Part shown: piece after piece, positions 36,354 to 43,074 of the stretch
Layout: each line of letters begins with the position of its first letter
Numbering within the stretch: position 1 is the stretch's first letter
Origin: Bacteriovoracaceae bacterium UBA4096
GTDB taxonomy: Bacteria; Bdellovibrionota; Bacteriovoracia; Bacteriovoracales; Bacteriovoracaceae
Direction of reading: 5' to 3'
NCBI GenBank assembly: GCA_002381945.1
Contig: DFXY01000006.1
Span: 1-56,783 of the forward strand
DNA length: 56,783 nt
Program-made: the position numbers and the translations under genes
The notes under the pieces: generated by a model
Told to the model about the DNA's origin: nothing
Database searches by the model: none
Seen by the model: only the letters and a program-made list of their open reading frames with translations

Positions 36354-36655
36354 ATTAAGTCGTCCAGAATTTTAAGTAAGGTTATTTGATCTTGTTTGCT
36401 GATAGGCTGATTCTCAATTTTTACCTTGAGATCAACGTTAGAAAGTTCACTCTCTAGTTGTGAAAAAGTTAGATCAACGGCACCAAGAAGCTTTCCTAAT
36501 TCGTGAAAATAGATTTTCTTTTTTCCGGATTCAAGCCTAATGATGGATGGACGGCTTAAACCCACAAGTTCAGCCAGCTCGCTATGCGTTAGGTTCTTTT
36601 TCTTTCTGTATTTCTTTATAATCTGGCCCAAGGAGACGTATATGTCTTGATTCAT
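36350..36655 (-). CDS. XRE-family repressor, partner of the ImmA peptidase
   Basis: A 101-aa protein with a classic HTH_3: IIKKYRKKKNLTHSELAELV followed by GLSRPSIIRLESGKKKIYF, then a short C-terminal region. It resembles immunity repressors such as ImmR. The promoter upstream has TTGACC and TAATAT spaced by 17 nt; the -10 box ends 6 nt before the ATG and no Shine-Dalgarno is present, so the mRNA is probably leaderless, as for lambda cI from PRM. Two CCGG-containing repeats lie in the promoter spacer, suggesting autoregulation. Confidence 0.88.
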   Translation of the reverse strand: MNQDIYVSLGQIIKKYRKKKNLTHSELAELVGLSRPSIIRLESGKKKIYFHELGKLLGAVDLTFSQLESELSNVDLKVKIENQPISKQDQITLLKILDDLI

Positions 36656-36661
36656 AAATAA

Positions 36662-36690
36662 ATATTACTAGGCCGGACACGGCCGGTCAA
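36662..36690 (-). promoter_or_regulatory. Promoter with CCGG operator repeats for HTH-ImmA operon (leaderless)
   Basis: On the minus strand, TTGACC (36690-36685), a 17-nt spacer and TAATAT (36667-36662) make a near-consensus sigma-70 promoter. The expected start point falls on the ATG at 36655. The spacer holds GGCCGGAC (36671-36678) and GGCCGGTC (36681-36688), repeated at 10 bp. Confidence 0.65.
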
Positions 36691-36773
36691 GAAAAAAAGT
36701 GCATATTTCTAACAAAATGTTTCAAGATTGATACTTTTTGTGATTTTTATTTAGGCTTTTTGTCTCAAAACAC

Positions 36774-36802
36774 TAGACGAACATGACTAAGTGTGGTATT
36801 CT
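36774..36802 (+). promoter_or_regulatory. Possible promoter of the structured leader
   Basis: TAGACG and an extended -10 (TGgTATTCT) separated by 17 nt. Transcription would begin near 36809, inside the first hairpin of the structured region. Only a partial consensus match. Confidence 0.35.
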
Positions 36803-36803
36803 G

Positions 36804-37244
36804 TCTATATCAGGTCATAGAAGACTTGTAGTCTATAGAGACAAATGCCCAAGCCGGTCAGAAAATGTTTATTGGAAAAGCGCAGTTTTTTAAACTTCTA
36901 GCAAAAATCCCTTAAATTTCGAAGATTTGCAAAGGCATAAAATGTCTATGTGGATTGGTAAGACCGACTTACCTGAAGGTTTAGACCCTCAGGTAAGAGC
37001 TTAAATAACGTCAGCCTAAGCTGAGCGTTTCTTTACAATGGGTACGTGAGACTTCCTATTTTAAATGAAATGTTCATTTCGGTCAAGGTGACAAAACTTT
37101 CTTACAGAGAGGTCCTATGTCGTCTTGTAGCAATCAGTAGTTAGCCCAGGTAGTACAAAAAGATTAACCTGGGGAGTTTCTGTTCCGAAGATCGGTATCC
37201 ATTAAGGATTACTGAATGATTACAAATTTAACAATAGGACCTAT
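36804..37244 (+). ncRNA. Structured 5' leader or small RNA with mutually exclusive hairpins
   Basis: A 589-nt interval without a normal-size gene (36656-37244) holds a series of inverted repeats on the plus strand. Hairpins are: AGACT/AGTCT (36822-36834); GGTAAG/CTTACC (36957-36973); CTTACCTGA/TCAGGTAAG (36968-36997) with inner GGT-TTAG-ACC; TCAGC/GCTGA (37011-37024); AAATGAA/TTCATTT (37063-37079); CCCAGGT/ACCTGGG (37145-37173). The second and third share the CTTACC strand and exclude each other. AGGTCCTAT (37110-37118) can pair with ATAGGACCT (37234-37242), which covers the ribosome site of the following gene. I recognise no known RNA family. It could be a cis-acting leader, a separate RNA, or both. 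Confidence 0.55.
37117..37140 (+). CDS. Putative 7-codon leader peptide
   Basis: ATG at 37117 with GAGAGG four bases upstream encodes MSSCSNQ and stops at TAG (37138-37140). The Shine-Dalgarno region of this mini-ORF is the strand that can pair with the ribosome site of the 166-aa gene. Ribosomes on it could open that pairing. Short ORFs occur by chance, so this is tentative. Confidence 0.35.
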   Translation: MSSCSNQ

Positions 37245-37745
37245 ATGTATTTAGCAACGACAATTAATGTCATCGATGAAATTCAGACTTCTCTACCTCT
37301 TACTACTTACCAAAATTTCCAGAAGGGTGTGAAGCTCAAGGGAAAGAACAAATTCCAATTCTTAATTGCGATTGAGGGGAATTCTTTGGTTGGTCGCTCT
37401 TATGGAGACAGCTGGAACTACCAGTTTAAAATTGAAAAGATTGGCGGACGTTACAGAATTGATTTTCCTGTTAATAACCAAACGTTTGCAGAAGCTGAAA
37501 AGCACCTGCTGAGAAAGTTAAAAACAGCTCTTACAGGTATCCGGAATAAACTTAAGGCACCCAAGTCTAAGCGCAAAGGTGGCAGACAGCTGAATGGTTA
37601 TTATATTCGTTCAGATAGACCGAATTCAAACACGCCCGAATACTTCAAGCGTTGCAAGGCTTCTGGTGAGTATCCAGTTGATTTTCTAGATTTTGCAAAG
37701 GCGCAGAGATTTATTGTTCAAGGTTACGGTAGCTGTAAGGTATAG
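37245..37745 (+). CDS. Basic 166-aa protein of unknown function downstream of structured leader
   Basis: I do not recognise this protein. The N-terminal half looks like a small alpha/beta fold (FQFLIAIEGNSLVGRSYGD, RYRIDFPVNNQTFAEAEKHL). The middle is strongly basic (LRKLKTALTGIRNKLKAPKS, then KRKGGRQ), suggesting nucleic-acid binding. The C-terminus has few charges. AGGA five bases before the ATG is the ribosome site, and this site lies in the sequence that pairs with the upstream leader. A hairpin follows the stop. Location right after the structured leader suggests it is controlled by it or binds it. Confidence 0.65.
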   Translation: MYLATTINVIDEIQTSLPLTTYQNFQKGVKLKGKNKFQFLIAIEGNSLVGRSYGDSWNYQFKIEKIGGRYRIDFPVNNQTFAEAEKHLLRKLKTALTGIRNKLKAPKSKRKGGRQLNGYYIRSDRPNSNTPEYFKRCKASGEYPVDFLDFAKAQRFIVQGYGSCKV

Positions 37746-37757
37746 GCTCAATTCAAC

Positions 37758-37778
37758 AGGCAGGGGGAAACCCCTGTC
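37758..37778. terminator. Hairpin between convergent genes
   Basis: CAGGGG-GAAA-CCCCTG (37761-37776) has a GNRA-type loop and one or two extra base pairs. It separates the 166-aa gene from the convergent 80-aa gene. The T tract is poor, so termination is only probable. Confidence 0.5.
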
Positions 37779-38021
37779 TTAAATTATATTCCCTACTAAG
37801 CCGTCCCATTCGCGGTTTTTTTCTTCAGACACACAAATAAAGTAAGCATAGTTGTATTCAGGTGAGCACCCATGATCTGCAATCTGAAACCCTCTGTATG
37901 ACTCAAACGCTACTGGTATATTGGCTGTAAAATATTTCTTACAGCAAACGCACTGAACAGATTCAATTTTTAATGAATATGTCTCAGACCATTTTTGTGA
38001 ATCAATGAGGGGATAAAGCAT
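37779..38021 (-). CDS. Small Cys-rich protein, possible zinc ribbon
   Basis: An 80-aa protein with cysteines at CVCCKKYF, DHGCSPEY and FICVSEE, an arrangement that could bind one zinc ion. No family recognised. AGGAGA 5-6 nt before the ATG is a strong ribosome site, supporting that the gene is real. It belongs to the integrated element and stands between two structured non-coding intervals. Confidence 0.55.
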   Translation of the reverse strand: MLYPLIDSQKWSETYSLKIESVQCVCCKKYFTANIPVAFESYRGFQIADHGCSPEYNYAYFICVSEEKNREWDGLVGNII

Positions 38022-38081
38022 GAATTCTCCTGAAGGACTTATCGGCTGATTAACATCCTACTTAAATTTCTTGGATCGGCC

Positions 38082-38179
38082 TACCCCCGGGACTTTAAAT
38101 TATTGTTTACGCGGGGCCGTAAGAGCCCAATATTTCATGTCTTGTTAGAGAATTAATTTTTGTGCAGGGCCATGAAATA
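38082..38179. other. Inverted repeats in gene-free interval of the element
   Basis: The interval 38022-38334 has no gene. It contains CCCCG/CGGGG with flanking CGG/CCG (about 38077-38118) and the perfect 9-bp pair TATTTCATG (38131-38139) and CATGAAATA (38171-38179). A further stem TGCCT/AGGCA (about 38293-38312) lies just after the primase stop. These could be regulatory RNA, replication-origin or terminator structures; nothing recognised. Confidence 0.35.
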
Positions 38180-38334
38180 CCTTAACAAAACTCAACATTT
38201 TCAGAATGAAAGCTCGGATTTGCTCGGGTTTCAAAGTTTCTTTTTAGAACGACTCTTTCTTTGAATAGATATTCAAATTACAAAATTCTCACCTGCCTTG
38301 GCCAGAGGAGGCAAGAATAAGTGAAACTAAGAAA

Positions 38335-40596
38335 CTAATCTCGAATCATTTTAATTCCGGTAACACCTTTGCCAGCAAACTTTTCAACCTTGATTTGACC
38401 GTAAGCCAATTTAGGATGCTTTTTACTGAGGTGATGAACTAAGGATTTTAAGTCCTTACCAAATTTGAATTTACTTGGCTGAGGAACGGGACATACATGA
38501 CTTACAAAATCTGTATACAAAACATCAGTGATTTCTTTATCAGCAGTATTTTCAGTAATAACAATTCTTTCCTCAAGCCATGAAGCCATCACATCTGATT
38601 CCATGAAAGTCTCCTCAACTCGCTTTTTGATCGTCACAGATTCTGAAAAATTAGAGCGTTCTTTCAAGCGTTTCAACCCATCAATTGCTCTGTTGATAAT
38701 ACCTGAAACCTCATTTAGGAGCTTGCTTTCAAGGTCGGGAATAAATAGTTCTGGATGATCAGTAAAATTCTGATCACAAGGAATGGTTAAGAGTCTTCTG
38801 AACATTCCATTAGAACGATCAGAAATTGCAGGCATTTTATTATAAGTCATGACTAATTTTGCTCTATTGGTAAATTGAAAAGCATCCTTACCCTTCTTTT
38901 CTGCGGTTAATGGACTTCCTCCAGTCAGTCTTTTAAAATTATCAGTTTCGCGGAAGACTGAAACTTTTTCTTCTTCTGAGATATTAAGCAAAGATTTAAA
39001 AAGGTTTGATGACATGAATCTATTTTCGTTAATACTTGAAATAAGGATAGAGCTTACGTTCTTATTCCCTAGAACCATTTTAAAAGCATTAACCAAAGTG
39101 GTTTTTCCATTCGCCCCACCTCCATCCAGAATAAGTGCTTTAGGTAAAAAAGAATAATCTATATTAGAAAGGGCAAAACCTAAAAACTCTTCAATATTTA
39201 AAGTAAGATCTTTTCTGTCTAAAGTTAAGTTCTTAAGCATTAGATCCCATGTAGGACATGTAATAATGTGATTATAGAAATGTGGGATAACGTAGGTGAA
39301 AAAATATTTTGAGTCATGTGGAAGCAGTTGACCTGTAGCAACCTCTAGGACACCGTTGAAGAAATTGATAAATGATCCGTCCCGAATAATGGAGCCATCA
39401 AATTCTTCGACCTGATTGGTTCTTTGAACCAAGGAGTAAAATTCAGCAACTTCTTTAGCCGAAACATACTCACCGCTGGCAGAATAATGAAATTGAGCAA
39501 ATTCTTTAATTTTTAATTCACCGATTGCTGAATACATTCTCCCATCAAAAACAAAAATTCTTCCATCATCTGACACCACCTTATAATGGTACATAAAATC
39601 AAAATACTCTCTAAGCCGATTATGGTCTTTGTAAATGTTATCACCAACGGTTTTAATAAATCCCTTAATAATATCCATTTCAAAATCCTTACTTCTAAAT
39701 GTGGCTTCATCCAAGACTAATTGCTGTCGAACTTGATTGATATCTTCTGAAGTATGTAAGTCGTTAAAGTCAGTACCAGAGGAGGGATTGATGAATTTAG
39801 GTAGGATGTAAATAGCCCCAGGCATGTTTTCTACGGCTTCCTTGGCTTTCTTTTCTCCAATACCACTTTTATCAAGGTCAGCTGCGATTATAATTTTTGA
39901 AAATGGGAAGAGATCTTTAATATTTTTAACAACGCTTTTGAGATTGCCGCTATTGAAAGCACAAACAACTGAACATTCGGGAACTGCTTCTTGAACTGAT
40001 GCCGCTGTAGCGAAACCTTCGCAAATATATATTTTTTCTCTAGAGCATTCCTTGTTTAAAAAACAAAAACTTCCCTTGGTCTTAGTTCCAGTCGCAAAAA
40101 ACTTTTGAGATTTTCCATTAAAAAATGAAATTCTTTGTAAGCCAGAAAAGCTTTTATCTGTATCATACAAAGGGATTAGTAGCTCTCCCGAGGGTGAAAC
40201 TCTTGAATTAAAGGGGTGAATGCTTTTTTGCTCTAGATAAGTATGAGTAGCTGTTTTAGAAGTATTCCATACTGGAAGCCATTTTTCGATACAAGCTTTT
40301 AACGCTTTTTCTTTTTCCTCTTTTACCTTTTCATTCATTTGGTTTTGAATTGAGAGAATCTTATTAGCCAGGGCTCTTGAGTGCCCCTCACCTACATTGT
40401 TTATTCTGTGAGAGCTACCCTCAACAAAATTACCACAATTAATGAATGAGATCTGTCGGTCTTGGTGGGTAATTTCTTTTCCAATAACCCAAAACTCCTT
40501 CTTCTTCCCGTAGCGATGAAATTTTCCATCAAATTCAAAGTCCTTAAGTTCGATGCCGAGATGACTTTCGGTTTTAATGATTAATTCATTATTCAC
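38335..40596 (-). CDS. P4-type primase-helicase (Toprim + SF3)
   Basis: A 753-aa replication protein of the P4 alpha / D5 class. A Toprim nucleotidyl-transfer domain spans about residues 185-290: glutamate in YICEGFATAAS, acidic pair in AADLDKSG. A D5_N-type linker follows. The SF3 helicase has Walker A GGGANGKTT near residue 494, then ISSINENRFMSSNLFKSLLN with NISEEEK and the sensor VMTYNKMPAISD with MFRRLLTIP. Such enzymes prime and unwind their own element's DNA during excised replication. It starts with GTG (40596), GGGAG upstream, immediately after the stop of a small HTH gene in the same operon. It is the best evidence that the element can replicate autonomously. Confidence 0.92.
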   Translation of the reverse strand: MNNELIIKTESHLGIELKDFEFDGKFHRYGKKKEFWVIGKEITHQDRQISFINCGNFVEGSSHRINNVGEGHSRALANKILSIQNQMNEKVKEEKEKALKACIEKWLPVWNTSKTATHTYLEQKSIHPFNSRVSPSGELLIPLYDTDKSFSGLQRISFFNGKSQKFFATGTKTKGSFCFLNKECSREKIYICEGFATAASVQEAVPECSVVCAFNSGNLKSVVKNIKDLFPFSKIIIAADLDKSGIGEKKAKEAVENMPGAIYILPKFINPSSGTDFNDLHTSEDINQVRQQLVLDEATFRSKDFEMDIIKGFIKTVGDNIYKDHNRLREYFDFMYHYKVVSDDGRIFVFDGRMYSAIGELKIKEFAQFHYSASGEYVSAKEVAEFYSLVQRTNQVEEFDGSIIRDGSFINFFNGVLEVATGQLLPHDSKYFFTYVIPHFYNHIITCPTWDLMLKNLTLDRKDLTLNIEEFLGFALSNIDYSFLPKALILDGGGANGKTTLVNAFKMVLGNKNVSSILISSINENRFMSSNLFKSLLNISEEEKVSVFRETDNFKRLTGGSPLTAEKKGKDAFQFTNRAKLVMTYNKMPAISDRSNGMFRRLLTIPCDQNFTDHPELFIPDLESKLLNEVSGIINRAIDGLKRLKERSNFSESVTIKKRVEETFMESDVMASWLEERIVITENTADKEITDVLYTDFVSHVCPVPQPSKFKFGKDLKSLVHHLSKKHPKLAYGQIKVEKFAGKGVTGIKMIRD

Positions 40597-40806
40597 TTAA
40601 TTTACTCCCGTTAAAATTTTTGAAATTTTGGATCTATCTGTCTTGAGAGCACTTGAAATAGCCTCAATTTCATCTTCGGTGGGCAAAACATGGGAGTTTA
40701 GGATTCTCGAAAGTCTTGCTTCGCTGCAGCCTAGAATCTTGGCCAAGGTTGTTTGGCTAAATCCTTCTTTCCAAATAAGGCTCAAAATTTGGATTTTTTT
40801 GTTCAT
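40597..40806 (-). CDS. Small HTH regulator upstream of the primase
   Basis: A 69-aa protein that is mostly one XRE-like helix-turn-helix (SQTTLAKILGCSEARLSRIL followed by NSHVLPTEDEIEAISSAL). Its stop codon directly adjoins the primase start, so both form an operon. Upstream, ATAGTCTC and GAGACTAT form a perfect inverted repeat that overlaps its ribosome site, a possible autoregulatory site. Likely controls replication or copy number. Confidence 0.8.
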   Translation of the reverse strand: MNKKIQILSLIWKEGFSQTTLAKILGCSEARLSRILNSHVLPTEDEIEAISSALKTDRSKISKILTGVN

Positions 40807-40810
40807 GGTG

Positions 40811-40851
40811 ATAGTCTCCTGAAAAAAGTTTTTGAACAGATTTGAGACTAT
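40811..40851. promoter_or_regulatory. 8-bp inverted repeat between HTH/primase operon and 204-aa gene
   Basis: ATAGTCTC (40811-40818) and GAGACTAT (40844-40851) are perfect complements with centres 33 bp apart, close to three helical turns. It lies in the divergent promoter region, so it could be an operator acting on both directions. Confidence 0.45.
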
Positions 40852-40861
40852 TGGTTGGTGG

Positions 40862-40888
40862 GGTCAAATTTTAGGTAGGTTATTGTTT
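40862..40888 (+). repeat. Inverted repeat, left copy, flanking the 204-aa gene
   Basis: 27 nt that match the complement of 41493-41519 at 24 positions. The inner 18 bases ttaggtaggttattgttt (40871-40888) are identical. The end of the repeat contains the TTG start of the gene. Confidence 0.8.
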
Positions 40889-41501
40889 GGAAAAGAAAAT
40901 TTTATATTCAGAAGATTTCCTTTCTTATGAGAAGACGCCAGTGGTGATAGATGAGATTTTAAATGCCTTTGAAAAATTCTTCTCTGAACAATTCCCTGTA
41001 ATCAGTCGACCTGATCAAAGAGTATTGAATATCTCGACAATCGAAAGAATGTTGTCGCAGCTAGTTCGTAGTTCTTCGCCAAATGCAATTAATTCGAGAT
41101 CAGACGAAAGATTTGAAAGACTTAAGGAAAGAAAACGTGACCTGCCAGAGCTAAAAGGTAAAAGCACATCGCCTTCCGTGCAGTATAAGTTTCAGTTTCT
41201 GGATTATTTAATTTACGGCAATGGTTCAACCTTAAAAAGCGATAAGGCCTATATAACTGAATACGAGGGATTCTCTTTCTTGGCTAAGTTGATAGTGATT
41301 TTGCAAACTGACAATGCCTTTAGTTATGACAAATTGAATCTCAACCCTGAGATGTATAATGATGCAGTAAAGAGCATTCATGAATCACTTAGGACTGACT
41401 ATCGTAATAGCTATGTCTCAGGAACTTTAGAGGGATTTCCAAAGGGAATACGGATCAGCTCTGCTAGAGGCCGGCCCCGTGTCATGAAAATTAAACAATA
41501 A
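40887..41501 (+). CDS. Unknown 204-aa protein between inverted repeats
   Basis: I do not recognise this protein. It is mainly helical and hydrophilic, and ends with an AT-hook-like basic patch (SARGRPRVMKIK). The start must be the TTG at 40887, since no ATG occurs before residue 55; AGGTAGG lies about 7-13 nt upstream. The gene fills the space between two inverted copies of a 27-nt repeat, whose 18-bp perfect core reaches into the start codon on one side and the stop on the other. A DNA-binding protein acting on these repeats, or on an origin formed by them, is plausible. Confidence 0.6.
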   Translation: MEKKILYSEDFLSYEKTPVVIDEILNAFEKFFSEQFPVISRPDQRVLNISTIERMLSQLVRSSSPNAINSRSDERFERLKERKRDLPELKGKSTSPSVQYKFQFLDYLIYGNGSTLKSDKAYITEYEGFSFLAKLIVILQTDNAFSYDKLNLNPEMYNDAVKSIHESLRTDYRNSYVSGTLEGFPKGIRISSARGRPRVMKIKQ

Positions 41502-41519
41502 CCTACCTAATTTTAGACC
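41493..41519 (-). repeat. Inverted repeat, right copy, flanking the 204-aa gene
   Basis: Complement of 40862-40888 with three mismatches; the perfect core is 41493-41510 and includes the stop codon of the 204-aa gene. Confidence 0.8.
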
Positions 41520-41567
41520 GTTCTATATTGCCTAATACCTGAAATAACTTTTTTCCAGGGATCGGCT

Positions 41568-41786
41568 ATGATATCAAATTCTTATAAACTCTTTGAAAAC
41601 TTAATATGGCTTAATTCAAACGAAGCTGCCGAGTACCTAAGAATCTCTCCTGAGAACCTTAGAGTCATGATTTATAGAGGCTATATAAAGCCTTATAAAC
41701 TTAGAAACCGAAACAGATTCAAAAGATCAGAACTTGATAAATTGCTTGAAACTTCAATTAAAAAGGAAGTATCTCGTGGCAATTAA
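41568..41786 (+). CDS. Excisionase-like HTH_17 protein
   Basis: A 72-aa protein of the MerR-like DNA-binding excisionase type: IWLNSNEAAEYLRISPENLR followed by VMIYRGYIKPYKL and a basic wing RNRNRFKRSELDKLLE. It overlaps the integrase start by 11 nt. Such proteins bend the attachment DNA and direct the integrase to excision, and some also regulate transcription. The start is an ATG with AGGGATC upstream. Confidence 0.85.
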   Translation: MISNSYKLFENLIWLNSNEAAEYLRISPENLRVMIYRGYIKPYKLRNRNRFKRSELDKLLETSIKKEVSRGN

Positions 41787-42897
41787 ACTTTATCAATTTG
41801 AGAATAAAAAACTCTATGAGGTCTATGTATCTCACCGTTCAACTATCAATCCTAGTTTTCGTGCTCAAAGAAGAAAAAAGAACATTGAAACAAAGGGTAA
41901 AGCCGAGCGATTAGAGAAAGAACTAATTATCCAATGCATTGAAGAAGTAAAAAATCTCGAAGGCCGTGGGGATAAATGGTGTCAGGTTGTGGATAAGTAC
42001 AAAGTTTATAAAGAAACTTTTGAAAATGTTCAACAAGACACAATAGACGATTATGTTTCCATGCTTCGGATTTGGACTAGTAACTTTTGGGATAAACCTA
42101 TCGCAGATATTTCTAGATCTGATGTTCGCCATGCCATTGAGAACGCTAAAAAAGCAGGTAAGTCTAACAGCTACCTAACAAAGATCCTTCATACGACAGG
42201 GCGTGTTTACCAATGGGCAAAGGATGAAGGTTTGTGTCCAAACAATCTTCCAAGTATATCAGCAGGTATAAGTATAGCTAAGGTGGAAGAACGAGCACCC
42301 AAAATTCTTTCATGGGACCAGCTCCAGTTTTTCTTGCAGAAAGCCTATGCCCTTAACAATCCCTGGTATGAGATTTGGGCAACTGCAATCCACACAGGTA
42401 TGCGAAGTGGGGAGTTATTTGCTTTAAAATGGGCCAGTGTTGATCTTGAGAACAGAACGATCCTTGTTGATGTGTCTTTCAACAAGAGGAAAAATATCTT
42501 CAAATCCACAAAGTCAGGACAATTCAGATCAGTTCCTATTAATGATTTTCTTTTTCAGATCTTAGGAAAACTTAGGAATGAGACCAAGTCAGAATTCGTC
42601 CTACCTCGAATACCTAGGTGGGAAATTGGGCATCAAGCCAAATGTGTTCAAAGCTTTTGCTCAGAGATTGGATTACCTCTAATTAACTTCCATACTTTTA
42701 GAGCTTGTTTTGCCACTCACCTACTGTCTCAAGGAGTTTCCCTTGGTCAGGTTATGAAGTGTGCAGGATGGGCTGAACTCAAGACAGTTCAAAAGTACAA
42801 TCGCCTAGCAGGAGTAAATGAAAAGGGAGCAACAGACTGCTTAAATGCTCTTGGACCTGTTTTGAAAGGTGATAACGTCTTAAAAATCGGTGGTTAA
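41776..42897 (+). CDS. Tyrosine-type integrase
   Basis: A 373-aa site-specific recombinase. The N-terminal arm-binding region is about residues 1-60, and the core-binding SAM-like domain about 75-160. The catalytic domain shows R in TGMRSGELFALKW near residue 208, HTFRACFATHL near 305, and the nucleophile tyrosine in TVQKYNRLAG near 340. The GTG at 41776, with AAGGAAG upstream, is preferred to an upstream start inside the excisionase gene. It reads toward attR, 73 nt away, and is expected to recombine the 18-bp repeat in tRNA-Arg. Confidence 0.95.
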   Translation: MAIKLYQFENKKLYEVYVSHRSTINPSFRAQRRKKNIETKGKAERLEKELIIQCIEEVKNLEGRGDKWCQVVDKYKVYKETFENVQQDTIDDYVSMLRIWTSNFWDKPIADISRSDVRHAIENAKKAGKSNSYLTKILHTTGRVYQWAKDEGLCPNNLPSISAGISIAKVEERAPKILSWDQLQFFLQKAYALNNPWYEIWATAIHTGMRSGELFALKWASVDLENRTILVDVSFNKRKNIFKSTKSGQFRSVPINDFLFQILGKLRNETKSEFVLPRIPRWEIGHQAKCVQSFCSEIGLPLINFHTFRACFATHLLSQGVSLGQVMKCAGWAELKTVQKYNRLAGVNEKGATDCLNALGPVLKGDNVLKIGG

Positions 42898-42909
42898 AAG
42901 GCTTCCTGC

Positions 42910-42926
42910 CTACTTGAATCTACTTG
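42910..42926 (+). repeat. Two CTACTTG repeats (probable integrase arm sites, right end)
   Basis: CTACTTG at 42910 and 42920, 10-bp phasing, between integrase and attR. The motif matches the three TCTACT copies at the left end. Confidence 0.5.
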
Positions 42927-42970
42927 GTTTTATAAACCATAGGATTTAATAGGTTTTTGGATCAATACGC

Positions 42971-42988
42971 CGGTTGCGCCATTTTTAA
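42971..42988 (+). repeat. attR direct repeat
   Basis: cggttgcgccatttttaa, identical to the tRNA-Arg end at 34388-34405. It marks the right boundary of the element; the remaining gap to 43074 shows no gene. Confidence 0.93.
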
Positions 42989-43074
42989 TTAAATCCCAAA
43001 ACACACTCTGACTCTCATCCCTTCGTGGTGGAACACTCCACAGCAACACCTTTAAGTACAAGCGTTTAGTAACC

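Larger units (their letters stand above)
34388..42988. mobile_element. Integrative element in tRNA-Arg, about 8.6 kb, with P4-type primase
   Basis: The element is bounded by an 18-bp perfect direct repeat (34388-34405 and 42971-42988); the left copy includes the tRNA 3' end. The unit length is 8583 bp. Next to the right end lie a tyrosine integrase and an excisionase-like gene. The replication module is a Toprim/SF3 primase-helicase with a small HTH gene. Regulation modules are an HTH/ImmA pair and an HTH/lipoprotein pair. Cargo is a structured leader with a 166-aa basic protein, a Cys-rich 80-aa protein and a 204-aa protein between inverted repeats. No capsid, terminase, tail, relaxase or mating-pore gene was seen, so it resembles a phage satellite or integrating plasmid, not a prophage or a conjugative element. 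Confidence 0.9.

Noticed and set aside
35850..36655. HTH/ImmA pair as a classical toxin-antitoxin system
   Set aside because: The peptidase has an intact HEVGH site and the location in an integrase-borne element fits repressor cleavage better; toxicity cannot be shown from sequence.
36661..37244. Retron, group I/II intron, RNase P, tmRNA or SRP RNA in the structured region
   Set aside because: No reverse transcriptase or maturase is nearby, and the diagnostic core motifs of these RNAs are absent.
34388..42988. Complete prophage or conjugative element
   Set aside because: No terminase, portal, capsid, tail, lysis, relaxase or type IV secretion genes were found between the attachment repeats.
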